Assembly (NCBI RefSeq): GCF_002909375.1
Contig: NZ_PPXD01000026.1
Location: 434,001 to 498,000 of the forward strand
Source: Cryobacterium zongtaii
GTDB lineage: Bacteria; Actinomycetota; Actinomycetes; Actinomycetales; Microbacteriaceae
Direction: 5' to 3'
DNA: 64,000 bases
Below the pieces are notes generated by a model that had not been told where the DNA came from, did no database searches, and saw only the letters and a program-made list of their open reading frames with translations. Below are positions 41,605 to 50,546 of this stretch, one piece after another. The stretch's first letter is position 1. Every line of letters starts with the position of its first letter. Made by a program: the position numbers and the translations under genes.

Positions 41605-43295
41605 GGATCTCGGACACCAGTGACCGCTGGTGGAAGAACGCGGTGATCTACTGCCTCGACGTCGAACGCTACCTCGACAGCAACGACGACGGCTGCGGCG
41701 ATATGCGCGGCCTGGCCCAGCGCATCGACTATCTCGCCGAGCTCGGCATCACCTGCCTGTGGCTGATGCCGCTCAACTCCAGCCCGGGCCGGGACGACGG
41801 CTACGACATCACCGATTTCTACGCGATCGATTCGCGGCTGGGCAACTTCGGCGAATTCGTCGAGGTCATCCGCACCGCCCGCGACCGCGGCATCCGGGTG
41901 GTGATGGACCTGGTGATCAACCACACGTCCGACCAGCATCCGTGGTTCCTCGCGTCCCGCTCGAGCACGGAGTCGCCGTACCGGGATTACTACGTGTGGC
42001 GCGACGACCCGCCTACCAAGGACCAGCCCTCCGCGTTCCCGAATGATGCGAAGAGCATCTGGGAGTTCGACAAGAAGACCAAGCAGTATTACCTGCACAA
42101 CTTCTATAAGCACCAGCCTGACCTCAACATCGCGCACCCTCCGGTGCGCGACGAGATCGCCCGCATCGTGGGTTTTTGGACCGAGCTGGGCGTGTCCGGC
42201 TTCCGGGTAGATGCGGTGCCGTTCCTTATCGAGGCCAAGTCCGAGGCCGGCGGCGAGGACTCCGACGCGGACGCCTCGGACGAACCGCTGCCCGACCCGC
42301 ACGACTACCTCGCCGATATCTCCGGGTTCCTCGCCCGGCGCAACAGCGAGGCCATGTTGCTCGGCGAGGTGAATCTCAGCCACGAGGAGCAGCTCGCCTA
42401 CTTCGGTGCGGGCGAGCGGCGGGAACTGCAGATGCAGTTCGACTTCGTCGTGATGCAGAGCATCTACCTGTCCATGGTGCGGGAGGACTCCCGGCCGCTG
42501 GCCACAGCGCTGGCCGATCGGCCGGAGCTGCCCGCCGACTGCCAGTGGGGTAATTTCGTGCGCAATCACGACGAGCTCACCCTCGACAAGCTCGGCGACG
42601 CCGAGCGGCAGGAGGTGTTCGACGCGTTCGCGCCCGACCCCGACATGCGGCTGTACGACCGGGGAATCCGGCGCCGGCTGCCGACGATGCTGGGCGGGGA
42701 TGCGCGGCGCATCCGTATGGCGTACAGCCTGATGTTCTCGCTGCCGGGCGCGCCGGTGCTGTTCTACGGTGAGGAGATCGGCATGGGCGAGAACCTGGCG
42801 GTGAAAGACCGGTACGCGGTGCGCACACCGATGCAATGGACCGACGGGCCCAACGCCGGGTTCTCGCGAGCGCCCGCCGATCAGCTCGTGACGCCGGTTG
42901 TCACCGGAGCGTTCGGCCCGGAGTGGGTGAACGCCGCCGCTCAACGCCGCGATCCGGACTCGCTCGCGCACTTCATGCGCACCCTGATTCAGGCTTACCG
43001 CAACTCCCCCGAGATCGGCTGGGGCGACCTGACCATCCTCAAGCACGGCGACGACCGGGTGTTCGCCCACCTTGTGCGGGCGGACATCGGCTCGATGCTG
43101 GCGGTGCACAACTTCGCGAACGCACCCGTGGAGCTCGCCCTCACTCTGCCCGACGTCGCTCCGGGTTCCCGGCTGGTGGACATGCTGCACAACGGCGTCA
43201 CGCCAATCGACGACGGCGAGGTAACGCTGCGACTCGACCCGTACGGGTACCGGTGGTTGCGCATCACCAGCGACGCCGACACCCGACTCGGCTGA
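41601..43295 (+). CDS. GH13 alpha-amylase family enzyme, trehalose-synthase-like
   Basis: 564 residues. The catalytic triad is D204 (GFRVDAV), E256 (LLGEVN) and D324 (FVRNHDE). The N-terminus WWKNAVIYCLDVERYLDSND and motif VVMDLVINHTSDQHPWF resemble trehalose synthase and related sucrose or maltose isomerising enzymes. There is no signal peptide, so it acts in the cytoplasm. An acidic insertion (GGEDSDADASDEPLPDP, about 218-234) follows the nucleophile region. It is translated as a unit with the LLM oxidoreductase. Confidence 0.9.
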   Translation: MRISDTSDRWWKNAVIYCLDVERYLDSNDDGCGDMRGLAQRIDYLAELGITCLWLMPLNSSPGRDDGYDITDFYAIDSRLGNFGEFVEVIRTARDRGIRVVMDLVINHTSDQHPWFLASRSSTESPYRDYYVWRDDPPTKDQPSAFPNDAKSIWEFDKKTKQYYLHNFYKHQPDLNIAHPPVRDEIARIVGFWTELGVSGFRVDAVPFLIEAKSEAGGEDSDADASDEPLPDPHDYLADISGFLARRNSEAMLLGEVNLSHEEQLAYFGAGERRELQMQFDFVVMQSIYLSMVREDSRPLATALADRPELPADCQWGNFVRNHDELTLDKLGDAERQEVFDAFAPDPDMRLYDRGIRRRLPTMLGGDARRIRMAYSLMFSLPGAPVLFYGEEIGMGENLAVKDRYAVRTPMQWTDGPNAGFSRAPADQLVTPVVTGAFGPEWVNAAAQRRDPDSLAHFMRTLIQAYRNSPEIGWGDLTILKHGDDRVFAHLVRADIGSMLAVHNFANAPVELALTLPDVAPGSRLVDMLHNGVTPIDDGEVTLRLDPYGYRWLRITSDADTRLG

Positions 43296-43327
43296 CCCGC
43301 CCCCGGTCGTGTGGTCGAATAGAACCG

Positions 43328-44116
43328 ATGCATACTCCCCCAGCCCCGCCCGCCCGCACCGTCATCGCCCCCGACAACGTGCAGATCGCCACCTACGAAT
43401 TCGGCGACCCCGATGCCCCCACCGTGCTCGCGGTGCACGGCTTCGCCTCCAGCGCGCTGGCGAACTTCCACGCCACCGGCTGGATCCGCGACCTGGTGCG
43501 CGAGGGCTACCACGTGATCGCGATCGACCAGCGCGGCCACGGGCAGAGCGACAAGCCGCACTCCGCCGAGGGCTACTCGATGGACCTGCTCGTCACCGAC
43601 GTGCTCACCGTGCTCGACACCTTCATGCTCGACGAGGTCGACTACGTGGGCTACTCGCTGGGCGCCCGGGTCGGCTGGCACGCCGCCCGTTTCATGCCCA
43701 CTCGCATCAACCGTGCCGTCTTCGGCGGCATCCCCGACGGTGACCCGCTCACCCGGTTCCGGGTCGACCAGGCGCGGGCTCTGGTGCGCGACGGCGTGCC
43801 GGTGACGGATGAACTCACCGCCGCCTACCTGAAGATGGCCGGCGCCATCCGCGACAACGACCTCGAAGCGCTCATCGCGCTGGTCGAGGGGATGCGCGAC
43901 GGCCCCCAGCCGCACGCGGCTAATGCGCCCGAGCAGCGGGTGCTCTTCGCCACCGGCAGTGAGGACCGCATCCTGGAGGCGTCCCGCGCCCTGGCCGAGG
44001 CGACCCCGCGGGCCGCGTTCTTCGAGATCCCCGGCCGCAACCACTTCAATGCGCCGACCTCCCGGGCGTTCCGGGATGCCGCGATCGAGTTCCTGGGGCT
44101 GCCCGGCTCCGACTGA
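43328..44116 (+). CDS. Alpha/beta hydrolase
   Basis: 262 residues. VLAVHGFASSALANFH gives the oxyanion loop, YVGYSLGARVGWHAARF the nucleophile elbow (Ser about 112), and the catalytic His is in PGRNHFNAP. This is the classic fold with wide substrate range, including esterases and epoxide or haloalkane hydrolases. It starts 33 bp after the GH13 stop and probably belongs to the same transcript, but its substrate is unknown. Confidence 0.88.
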   Translation: MHTPPAPPARTVIAPDNVQIATYEFGDPDAPTVLAVHGFASSALANFHATGWIRDLVREGYHVIAIDQRGHGQSDKPHSAEGYSMDLLVTDVLTVLDTFMLDEVDYVGYSLGARVGWHAARFMPTRINRAVFGGIPDGDPLTRFRVDQARALVRDGVPVTDELTAAYLKMAGAIRDNDLEALIALVEGMRDGPQPHAANAPEQRVLFATGSEDRILEASRALAEATPRAAFFEIPGRNHFNAPTSRAFRDAAIEFLGLPGSD

Positions 44117-44167
44117 GCGCGCCTGTCGGAGGAGCACCCTGTGCCCTGTGAGAAATATGCGGTGTTT

Positions 44168-44187
44168 CTGCAAGTAATTGCGTAAGC
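44168..44187. promoter_or_regulatory. Putative LacI operator upstream of lacI-type gene
   Basis: CTGCAAGTAATTGCGTAAGC lies just upstream of the LacI-type start. It shares the GCAAG...CG(T/C)AAG layout with the site at 45233-45251 and suits autoregulation. Confidence 0.5.
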
Positions 44188-44195
44188 TCGGGCGC

Positions 44196-45209
44196 ATGTC
44201 CAGACGACTCGCCGAAGTAGCTCGCAAGGTCGGCGTCAGCGAGGCCACCGTCAGCCGGGTTCTCAACGAGAAACCAGGCGTGTCCGTAGCGACCCGGCAG
44301 GCCGTGCTCTCCGCCCTCGATGTGCTCGGCTACGAACGTCCCACCAAGCTTCGCGGCGAGCGCGCCCGCCTCGTGGGCCTGGTGCTGCCGGAATTGCAGA
44401 ACCCCATCTTCCCGGCCTTCGCCGAGATCATCGGAGGCGCCCTCGCCCAGAACGGGTATACCCCGGTCTTATGCACGCAGACCGCCGGAGGCATCACTGA
44501 AGCCGACTACGTCGAACTTCTCCTGCAGCAACAGGTGTCAGGGGTGATCTTCGTCGGCGGCGCCTACATGCAACAGGATGGCTCGCATGAGCACTACCGA
44601 CGCCTTCGAGACCTCAACCTCCCCACGGTGCTCGTCAACGCACCCATCGACAACTTCGGTTTCGCCACGGTCTCCTGCGACGACACGGCCGCAATCGACC
44701 AGTCATTCGCGCATCTGACCGAACTGGGGCACACCCGGATCGGCCTGCTCCTGGGCCCGCGGGACCATGTACCGTCTCAGCGCAAACTGGCCGCGGCGAA
44801 GCGTGCCATGGCCAGAACCGGCGGACAGCTCGACGACGATCAGGTCGTCCATTCCCTGTATTCCCTGGAGGCCGGGCAAGCGGGGGCAACCCGCTTGCTT
44901 CGAGCAGGTGTGAGCGCGATAGTGTGCGCCAGCGATCCGATGGCACTCGGGGCGATCCGGGCCGTACGCCGGGCGGGTCAGAGCGTTCCCGGCGACGTGT
45001 CGATCATCGGCTTCGACGACTCGGCACTGATGTCCTGCGTGGAACCGCCGCTCACGACGATCCGCCAGCCGATCGAACATATGGGCCGCATGATCATGGA
45101 GCTGCTGATCCGCCAGATCAAGGGAGACTCGGCATCCACTGAGGAGTTCTTCTTCGAACCGGAACTCGTGGTGCGTGCGTCGACAAGCCGCCCGCACGCG
45201 CCGATCTAA
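44196..45209 (+). CDS. LacI-family transcriptional regulator
   Basis: 337 residues. The DNA-binding domain is RRLAEVARKVGVSEATVSRV with hinge RPTKLRGERA, followed by a periplasmic-binding-protein-like sugar domain (LVGLVLPELQNPIFPAFAEI, SIIGFDDSALMSCVEPPLTT). It should repress the GH13/ABC genes immediately downstream until an alpha-glucoside binds. ATG at 44196 starts the family-typical N-terminus; TTG at 44178 is rejected because it lies in the operator. Confidence 0.93.
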   Translation: MSRRLAEVARKVGVSEATVSRVLNEKPGVSVATRQAVLSALDVLGYERPTKLRGERARLVGLVLPELQNPIFPAFAEIIGGALAQNGYTPVLCTQTAGGITEADYVELLLQQQVSGVIFVGGAYMQQDGSHEHYRRLRDLNLPTVLVNAPIDNFGFATVSCDDTAAIDQSFAHLTELGHTRIGLLLGPRDHVPSQRKLAAAKRAMARTGGQLDDDQVVHSLYSLEAGQAGATRLLRAGVSAIVCASDPMALGAIRAVRRAGQSVPGDVSIIGFDDSALMSCVEPPLTTIRQPIEHMGRMIMELLIRQIKGDSASTEEFFFEPELVVRASTSRPHAPI

Positions 45210-45232
45210 CCTCCGACGAAATACGCAATCGG

Positions 45233-45251
45233 CGCAAGAATCACGCAAGCG
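45233..45251. promoter_or_regulatory. Putative LacI operator upstream of GH13 operon
   Basis: GCGCAAGAATCACGCAAGC, flanked by TACGCAAT (45223) and CTTGCC (45254): a cluster of CGCAA half-sites 116 bp before the GH13 start and just upstream of the likely promoter. Confidence 0.55.
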
Positions 45252-45272
45252 ACTTGCCGTTTGTAGAAATAT

Positions 45273-45301
45273 TGCATCATCTTGTCAAGAAAGCTACGTT
45301 T
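45273..45301 (+). promoter_or_regulatory. Candidate promoter of the alpha-glucoside operon
   Basis: TTGCAT (45273-45278) and TACGTT (45296-45301) with a 17-bp spacer, in an AT-rich stretch after the LacI gene. Weak match to the housekeeping sigma consensus. Confidence 0.35.
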
Positions 45302-45366
45302 CAGTAGTTGCCAACGCCGGTAACCAAGGTTGCCGCAGAGTCGGCCTATCGAGACGAGTACGAGCA

Positions 45367-47073
45367 GTGACACTTCCCGCCGCATCCCCCGACCGCAACA
45401 CCGTCGTCTCCGACGATCTCTGGTGGCGGAGCGCGGTCATTTATCAGGTCTACGTGCGCAGCTTCAGCGACGCCAACGGTGACGGCACAGGCGATCTCGC
45501 CGGCGTTCGCAGCCGACTCGGCTATCTCAAGCAGCTTGGTGTCGACGCCCTCTGGTTCAATCCCTGGTACCCGTCGCCCCTCGCCGACGGCGGCTACGAT
45601 GTCTCCGATTACCGCGACATCCACCCGTCGTTCGGCACGTTGAATGAGGCCGAAGAACTCATCCAGGACGCGCTCGCCCTCGGCATCCGCACCATCATCG
45701 ACGTCGTTCCCAATCACGTCTCCGATCAGCACCCCTGGTTCCAGGCGGCTCTGGCAGCCGGCCCTGGCTCCCCCGAACGCGAGCGGTTCTGGTTCCGTCC
45801 CGGGCGCGGCCCCGACGGAAGCGAACCGCCCACTCGCTGGCCCTCGAACTTCGCCGGCGACACCTGGACCCGAACGGTGAACCCCGACGGCACCCCCGGC
45901 GAGTGGTACCTGCACCTGTTCACTCCCGAACAGCCCGACCTCAACTGGACCCATCCGGATGTTCACCGCGAGCACGAGGACATCCTCAAGTTCTGGTTCG
46001 ACCGGGGTGTGGCCGGGGTGCGCATCGACTCAGCCGCTTTGCTGGTGAAGGACGACACGCTGCCCGAGGTTCCGCAGAACCCCGCGGCCGGGGAACACCC
46101 GAACACCGACCGCGACGAATTGCACGACATCTACCGCAGCTGGCGCGCCATCGCGGACTCGTACGAGGGAACCCGAGTGCTCGTCGGCGAGATCTGGCTG
46201 CCCGACGTTGAACGCTTCGCCCGCTATCTGCGTCCCGATGAGCTGCACACCGCCTTCAACTTCGACTTCCTCGCCCGCGCCTGGAACGCAGCCGAACTTC
46301 GCGAATCGATCGATACCACCCTGACCGCGCACGCCCCCGTCGGCGCACCGAGCACCTGGGTGCTGTCCAACCACGATGTCACCCGGCCGGTCACCCGGTA
46401 CGGGCGCGAGGACACGACTTTCGCCTTCGCCACCAAGCGGGCCAACACACCCACCGACCTGACTCTCGGTCTCCGCCGGTCGCGGGCTGCGGCGTTGATC
46501 ACGGCCGCCCTGCCGGGCTCGCTCTACATCTACCAGGGCGACGAACTCGGACTGCCCGAGGTTGAGGACATCCCCGCCACCATGCTTCAGGACCCGATGC
46601 ATTTCCGTTCACGCGGCGTGGATCCCGGCCGCGATGGCTGCCGGGTACCGTTGCCGTGGTCAGGTGCCGACGCACCCTTCGGATTCAGCCCCGACAGCGC
46701 ACAGATTGCTCCCTGGCTCCCGCAGCCGGCCGAGTGGCGCGGCCTGACCGCCGAAGCCCAGCAGTCCGATCCGTCGTCCATGCTGCGGCTGTACCAAAGC
46801 TCCCTGCGCATCCGGGCTGAGGATCCCGACCTGGGGGACGGCGGGTTCGCCTGGCTTCCCGCTGCAACCGACGTACTCACCTTCACTCGAGGCAAGAGAT
46901 TCCTCCTGCTCTCGAACCTGTCGACGGAGCCCATCGCGCTACCCGACCACGAGCGCGTGCTGCTCACGAGCGAGCCGCTCGTCGGCGGACTGCTCCCCTC
47001 CGACTCCACAGCCTGGCTCCAGCTTTCCGCCGGCGCCAACGAAAACTCCGACCGGGCGCACCTCCCGGGCTGA
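45367..47073 (+). CDS. GH13 alpha-glucosidase (oligo-1,6-glucosidase-like)
   Basis: 568 residues from the GTG at 45367, which precedes the family N-terminus LWWRSAVIYQVYVRSFSDAN. The triad is D221 (AGVRIDSA), E275 (LVGEIW) and D337 (LSNHD). YPSPLADGGYDVSDYRDIHP and IDVVPNHVSDQHPWF match intracellular alpha-glucosidases that cleave maltose, isomaltose or sucrose analogues. No signal peptide, so it acts on sugars imported by the ABC genes downstream. It is likely induced through the LacI-type regulator. Confidence 0.93.
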   Translation: MTLPAASPDRNTVVSDDLWWRSAVIYQVYVRSFSDANGDGTGDLAGVRSRLGYLKQLGVDALWFNPWYPSPLADGGYDVSDYRDIHPSFGTLNEAEELIQDALALGIRTIIDVVPNHVSDQHPWFQAALAAGPGSPERERFWFRPGRGPDGSEPPTRWPSNFAGDTWTRTVNPDGTPGEWYLHLFTPEQPDLNWTHPDVHREHEDILKFWFDRGVAGVRIDSAALLVKDDTLPEVPQNPAAGEHPNTDRDELHDIYRSWRAIADSYEGTRVLVGEIWLPDVERFARYLRPDELHTAFNFDFLARAWNAAELRESIDTTLTAHAPVGAPSTWVLSNHDVTRPVTRYGREDTTFAFATKRANTPTDLTLGLRRSRAAALITAALPGSLYIYQGDELGLPEVEDIPATMLQDPMHFRSRGVDPGRDGCRVPLPWSGADAPFGFSPDSAQIAPWLPQPAEWRGLTAEAQQSDPSSMLRLYQSSLRIRAEDPDLGDGGFAWLPAATDVLTFTRGKRFLLLSNLSTEPIALPDHERVLLTSEPLVGGLLPSDSTAWLQLSAGANENSDRAHLPG

Positions 47074-47115
47074 GCCACCTGCATGTCCCCAGTCACATTA
47101 CGAAAGGAACAGACA

Positions 47116-48486
47116 ATGAAGTCACCAGCAAAGATCGTCACCCTCGTGGCGGCCACGCTCGCGGGAGTCGGGCTGCTTTCCGGCTGCACCGCGAACGCCG
47201 CCGACAGCGATGGCACGACAACCATCAAAGTGGTCAGCCTCATCCCCGGAACCGAGCAGGCCGCGTTCGACGCGTTCGACGCCCAGGTAGCCCAGTTCGA
47301 GAAAGCCAACCCCGACATCAACGTCGAGGGTGTCGAATACGAGTGGAGCGCGCCCACCTTCGCCGCGCAGCTGGCGGGCGGTACCCTTCCCGACGTCTTC
47401 CGCATCCCGCTCACCGACGCCAAGACGCTCATCGCCAACGGGCAGCTCGCGGACATGACCGCACAGGTTGAAGCCCTGCCCTACTTCGACACCTTCAACC
47501 CGAGCGTGCTCAGCAACGCCCAGGATGCCGACGGCAACATCTTCGGAGTGCCGCGCGAAGCCTACGGAATGGGCCTGCAGTACAACCGGGCGCTCTTCGA
47601 AGAGGCCGGCCTCGACCCGAACGCACCGCCGACCACCTGGGACGAGGTACGTGAGTACGCCAAGGTCATCGCCGACAAGACCGGCCAAGCCGGCTACATG
47701 CAGATGACCCAGAGCAACACGGGCGGTTGGCAGCTGACCGCGGCCACTGTGGCCCGCGGTGGCAGCATGGAGGAGGTCGCGTCGGACGGTTCCGTCACCG
47801 TGACGGCCGACAACCCGGCCACGAAGGAAGCCCTCGAGTACCTCAAGGAACTGCGCTGGACCGACAACTCCATGGGCAGCAACTTCCTCTACGACTGGGG
47901 CACCATCAACCAGGCGTTCGCCGCCGGTCAGATCGGCATGTACACCGGCGGATCTGACCTGTTCACCTCGCTCACCCGCGAGAGCAACATGGATGCGGCC
48001 GACTACGGGCTCACCGCGATCCCGCTGACGGATGCGAAGGATGCCGGCGTTCTGGGTGGCGGCACGCTCAACGTCGTCAATGTGAAGGCCGACGACACCG
48101 TGAAGGATGCGGCCATGAAGTGGATCGCTTTCTACGACCTGAACAAGCTGGTCGACAAGGACGCTGCCCTGCAGGACGCTCAGACGCTCGCCGAGACCGA
48201 CCAGGCCGTCGGGACGCCCGCCCTTCCGGTCTTCGATCAGGCGACCCTGGACCAGTCCCGTGAGTGGGTGAAGGAGTACATCAACGTGCCCCAGGAGCAG
48301 GTTGCCTTCTTCGCCGAGGGCAACGTCGGCCGCACCATCGTGGGAGAACCGTCCGCGCACACCCAGGAACTGTACGGCGCACTCGACACCGCCGTGCAGT
48401 CCGTGCTGACCGACAAGAACGCCGACATCGACGCCCTGCTGGACACCGTCAACAAGACGATCCAGCCCCTGATCGACGCCGACTGA
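47116..48486 (+). CDS. Sugar ABC transporter substrate-binding lipoprotein
   Basis: 456 residues of solute-binding family 1. The signal peptide MKSPAKIVTLVAATLAGVGL ends in lipobox LSGC (Cys 24). Family features include the IKVVSLIPGTEQAAFDAFDA start, LAGGTLPDVFRIP and WVKEYINVPQEQV near the C-terminus. GAAAGGA stands 7 nt before the ATG. It should bind an alpha-glucoside for the permeases downstream. A perfect stem-loop follows the stop, probably stabilising this message relative to the permease part. Confidence 0.94.
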   Translation: MKSPAKIVTLVAATLAGVGLLSGCTANAADSDGTTTIKVVSLIPGTEQAAFDAFDAQVAQFEKANPDINVEGVEYEWSAPTFAAQLAGGTLPDVFRIPLTDAKTLIANGQLADMTAQVEALPYFDTFNPSVLSNAQDADGNIFGVPREAYGMGLQYNRALFEEAGLDPNAPPTTWDEVREYAKVIADKTGQAGYMQMTQSNTGGWQLTAATVARGGSMEEVASDGSVTVTADNPATKEALEYLKELRWTDNSMGSNFLYDWGTINQAFAAGQIGMYTGGSDLFTSLTRESNMDAADYGLTAIPLTDAKDAGVLGGGTLNVVNVKADDTVKDAAMKWIAFYDLNKLVDKDAALQDAQTLAETDQAVGTPALPVFDQATLDQSREWVKEYINVPQEQVAFFAEGNVGRTIVGEPSAHTQELYGALDTAVQSVLTDKNADIDALLDTVNKTIQPLIDAD

Positions 48487-48510
48487 CCCCTTCCCGGTCA
48501 GACCCGAACA

Positions 48511-48539
48511 ACCGGCGGGGATGTCGCATCCCCGCCGGT
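48511..48539 (+). other. Perfect stem-loop between binding-protein and permease genes
   Basis: A 13-bp perfect stem (ACCGGCGGGGATG and its complement) with a 3-nt loop TCG. It lies inside an operon, 25 bp after the binding-protein stop, so it is better explained as a 3'-end stabiliser or partial terminator than as a full stop. Confidence 0.75.
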
Positions 48540-48619
48540 CGGATCGGCCCCCATTCCTTCCGAGCACTGCCCCGCTCCCCCAGCCCGCCTCGGCTCACCC
48601 CCGCTCACGAAAGACGACG

Positions 48620-49591
48620 ATGACCGCACTGGATGAACGCCCCTCCGTAGTGGATCCGCCCCAACCAGCTGCGGCCACTCCCCAGCGACGTCGGCCGGCC
48701 AACCCGCGCACGTGGGTACGGAACGGCGGGCTCAGCAACCTTTTGTTCCTTGTTCCGATGCTGCTGATCTTCGGGATCTTCTCCTGGTACCCCATCGTGC
48801 AGTCGTTCGTGATGAGCTTCCAGAAGACCAACCTGGTCACGGCGCCGACTTTTGTGGGGCTGGACAACTTCGTCAAGGTGTTGCAGGACCCGCTGTTTCT
48901 GACCGCTGTGCAGAACACTGTCTGGTTTGCCGTGCTTGCCCTGCTGTTCGGCTACCCGATCCCGCTCATCGCTGCCGTGCTGATGAGTGAAGTGCGCCGG
49001 GCCAAGGGCCTGTTCAGCGCCCTGGCCTACCTGCCCGTCGTGGTTCCCCCGGTGGTCGCCGTTCTCCTGTGGAAGTTCTTCTACGATGCCAGCCCCACCG
49101 GTGTCTTCAATAGCATTCTCGCCATGGTCGGGATCGGCCCGCAGCCCTGGATCCAGAGCATCACAGCGGCAATGCCGTCGCTGGTGCTCGAAGCCACCTG
49201 GGCGGGCGCCGGCGGCACAATCATCATCTACCTCGCCGCGCTGACCGGGGTTGCCCCCGAACTCTACGACGCCGCCGAGGTCGACGGTGCCTCCATCTGG
49301 CGGAAGATCTGGCACATCACCCTGCCGCAACTGCGCGGCATCCTGCTCATCACCCTGATCCTTCAGGTGATCGGTACCGCTCAGGTGTTCCTCGAACCCT
49401 TCCTCTTCACCGCGGGCGGTCCGGCGAACTCCACGATCACCGTGCTGCTGCTGATCTACCGTTACGCCTTCCAGAACAGTCTCGGCGGCGATTACGGCGC
49501 CGCCACGGCGTTGAGCCTGATGTTGGCGATGTTCCTCGCCGTCCTTTCCGTGGTCTACTTCCGCCTCACCAAATCCTGGAGCCAGAATTGA
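48620..49591 (+). CDS. Sugar ABC transporter permease (MalF-like)
   Basis: 323 residues with a polar Pro/Ala-rich N-terminus and six transmembrane helices. The EAA loop reads YDAAEVDGASIWRKIWHITL (about 215-234). ATG at 48620 follows a weak ribosome-binding site (GAAAGACGACG). Its stop overlaps the TTG start of the partner. Together with the binding protein it forms the alpha-glucoside importer; the ATPase must come from elsewhere. Confidence 0.94.
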   Translation: MTALDERPSVVDPPQPAAATPQRRRPANPRTWVRNGGLSNLLFLVPMLLIFGIFSWYPIVQSFVMSFQKTNLVTAPTFVGLDNFVKVLQDPLFLTAVQNTVWFAVLALLFGYPIPLIAAVLMSEVRRAKGLFSALAYLPVVVPPVVAVLLWKFFYDASPTGVFNSILAMVGIGPQPWIQSITAAMPSLVLEATWAGAGGTIIIYLAALTGVAPELYDAAEVDGASIWRKIWHITLPQLRGILLITLILQVIGTAQVFLEPFLFTAGGPANSTITVLLLIYRYAFQNSLGGDYGAATALSLMLAMFLAVLSVVYFRLTKSWSQN

Positions 49592-50490
49592 GCAAGACAA
49601 AGATCCCGGATGCCGAAGACCGCGGTATCGTCTCCGTCGCCGACTGGACCAAGCCGCGCATCCGCCGCACGATGCGCGCCAGCCACGCCGTGCTTCTCGT
49701 CGTGCTCGCCGTATCCGGGCTGGGGCCGCTGCTCTGGCTCGGCAAAGCCGCGCTGACGCCCACCCAGGACACCCTGCGCACGCCCTTGGCGATCTTCCCC
49801 AATGGCATCGAGTGGCAGAACGTAGTCACCGCGTGGTCCACGATTCACCTCGACGTGCAATTCGCCAACACACTGTGGGTGGCAGCCGGGTCGTGGGCGG
49901 TGCAGATCGTCGTGGCCACAACGGCCGGCTATGCTCTCTCGATCCTGCGCCCCAAGTACGCCGGAGTGCTGAACGCCCTGGTGCTCGGCACACTCTTCGT
50001 TCCGAGCGTCGTGCTGCTGGTGCCGCTCTACCTCACGGTGCTCGACGTGCCATTCGTGGGAATCTCGCTCATCAACACCTTCTGGGCGGTCTGGCTCCCA
50101 GCCGGTGCCAGTGCCTTCAACGTGCTGCTCGTCAAGCGCTTCTTCGACAACCTGCCGCGTGAGGTCTTCGAGGCCGCACGAACGGACGGCGCGAGTTCCT
50201 TCCGGTTGTTCTGGTCGATCGTGCTGCCCATGTCCAAGCCCATCGTGGGAGTCGTGTCGGTTTTCGCGATCATCGCGGCCTGGAAGGACTTCCTCTGGCC
50301 CTCGCTCGTGCTCATTGACCCGATGGTGCAGCCGCTCTCGGTGCGGTTGCCCGCCCTGCAGCAGAGCATCGAACTGGGCGTCTATCTCGCAGCGCTGGCC
50401 ATCTCCAGCATCATCCCGATTCTGCTGTTCCTGGTGTTCCAGCGAATGTTCCTGCGGGGTGCCGGCCTGGGCGGTGCCGTCAAGGGGTAG
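49588..50490 (+). CDS. Sugar ABC transporter permease (MalG-like)
   Basis: 300 residues from a TTG at 49588 overlapping the preceding stop. It has six helices and an EAA loop FEAARTDGASSFRLFWSIVL. It is the last gene of the LacI/GH13/ABC module and faces the convergent arsM gene. The TTG is accepted because of the overlap and the absence of a closer ATG or GTG in frame. Confidence 0.93.
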   Translation: MSKTKIPDAEDRGIVSVADWTKPRIRRTMRASHAVLLVVLAVSGLGPLLWLGKAALTPTQDTLRTPLAIFPNGIEWQNVVTAWSTIHLDVQFANTLWVAAGSWAVQIVVATTAGYALSILRPKYAGVLNALVLGTLFVPSVVLLVPLYLTVLDVPFVGISLINTFWAVWLPAGASAFNVLLVKRFFDNLPREVFEAARTDGASSFRLFWSIVLPMSKPIVGVVSVFAIIAAWKDFLWPSLVLIDPMVQPLSVRLPALQQSIELGVYLAALAISSIIPILLFLVFQRMFLRGAGLGGAVKG

Positions 50491-50546
50491 GTGGAATCAG
50501 GTCGGCGGCAGATCACGGCATGATGTCGGCCGAGACCCCCAGCCGG

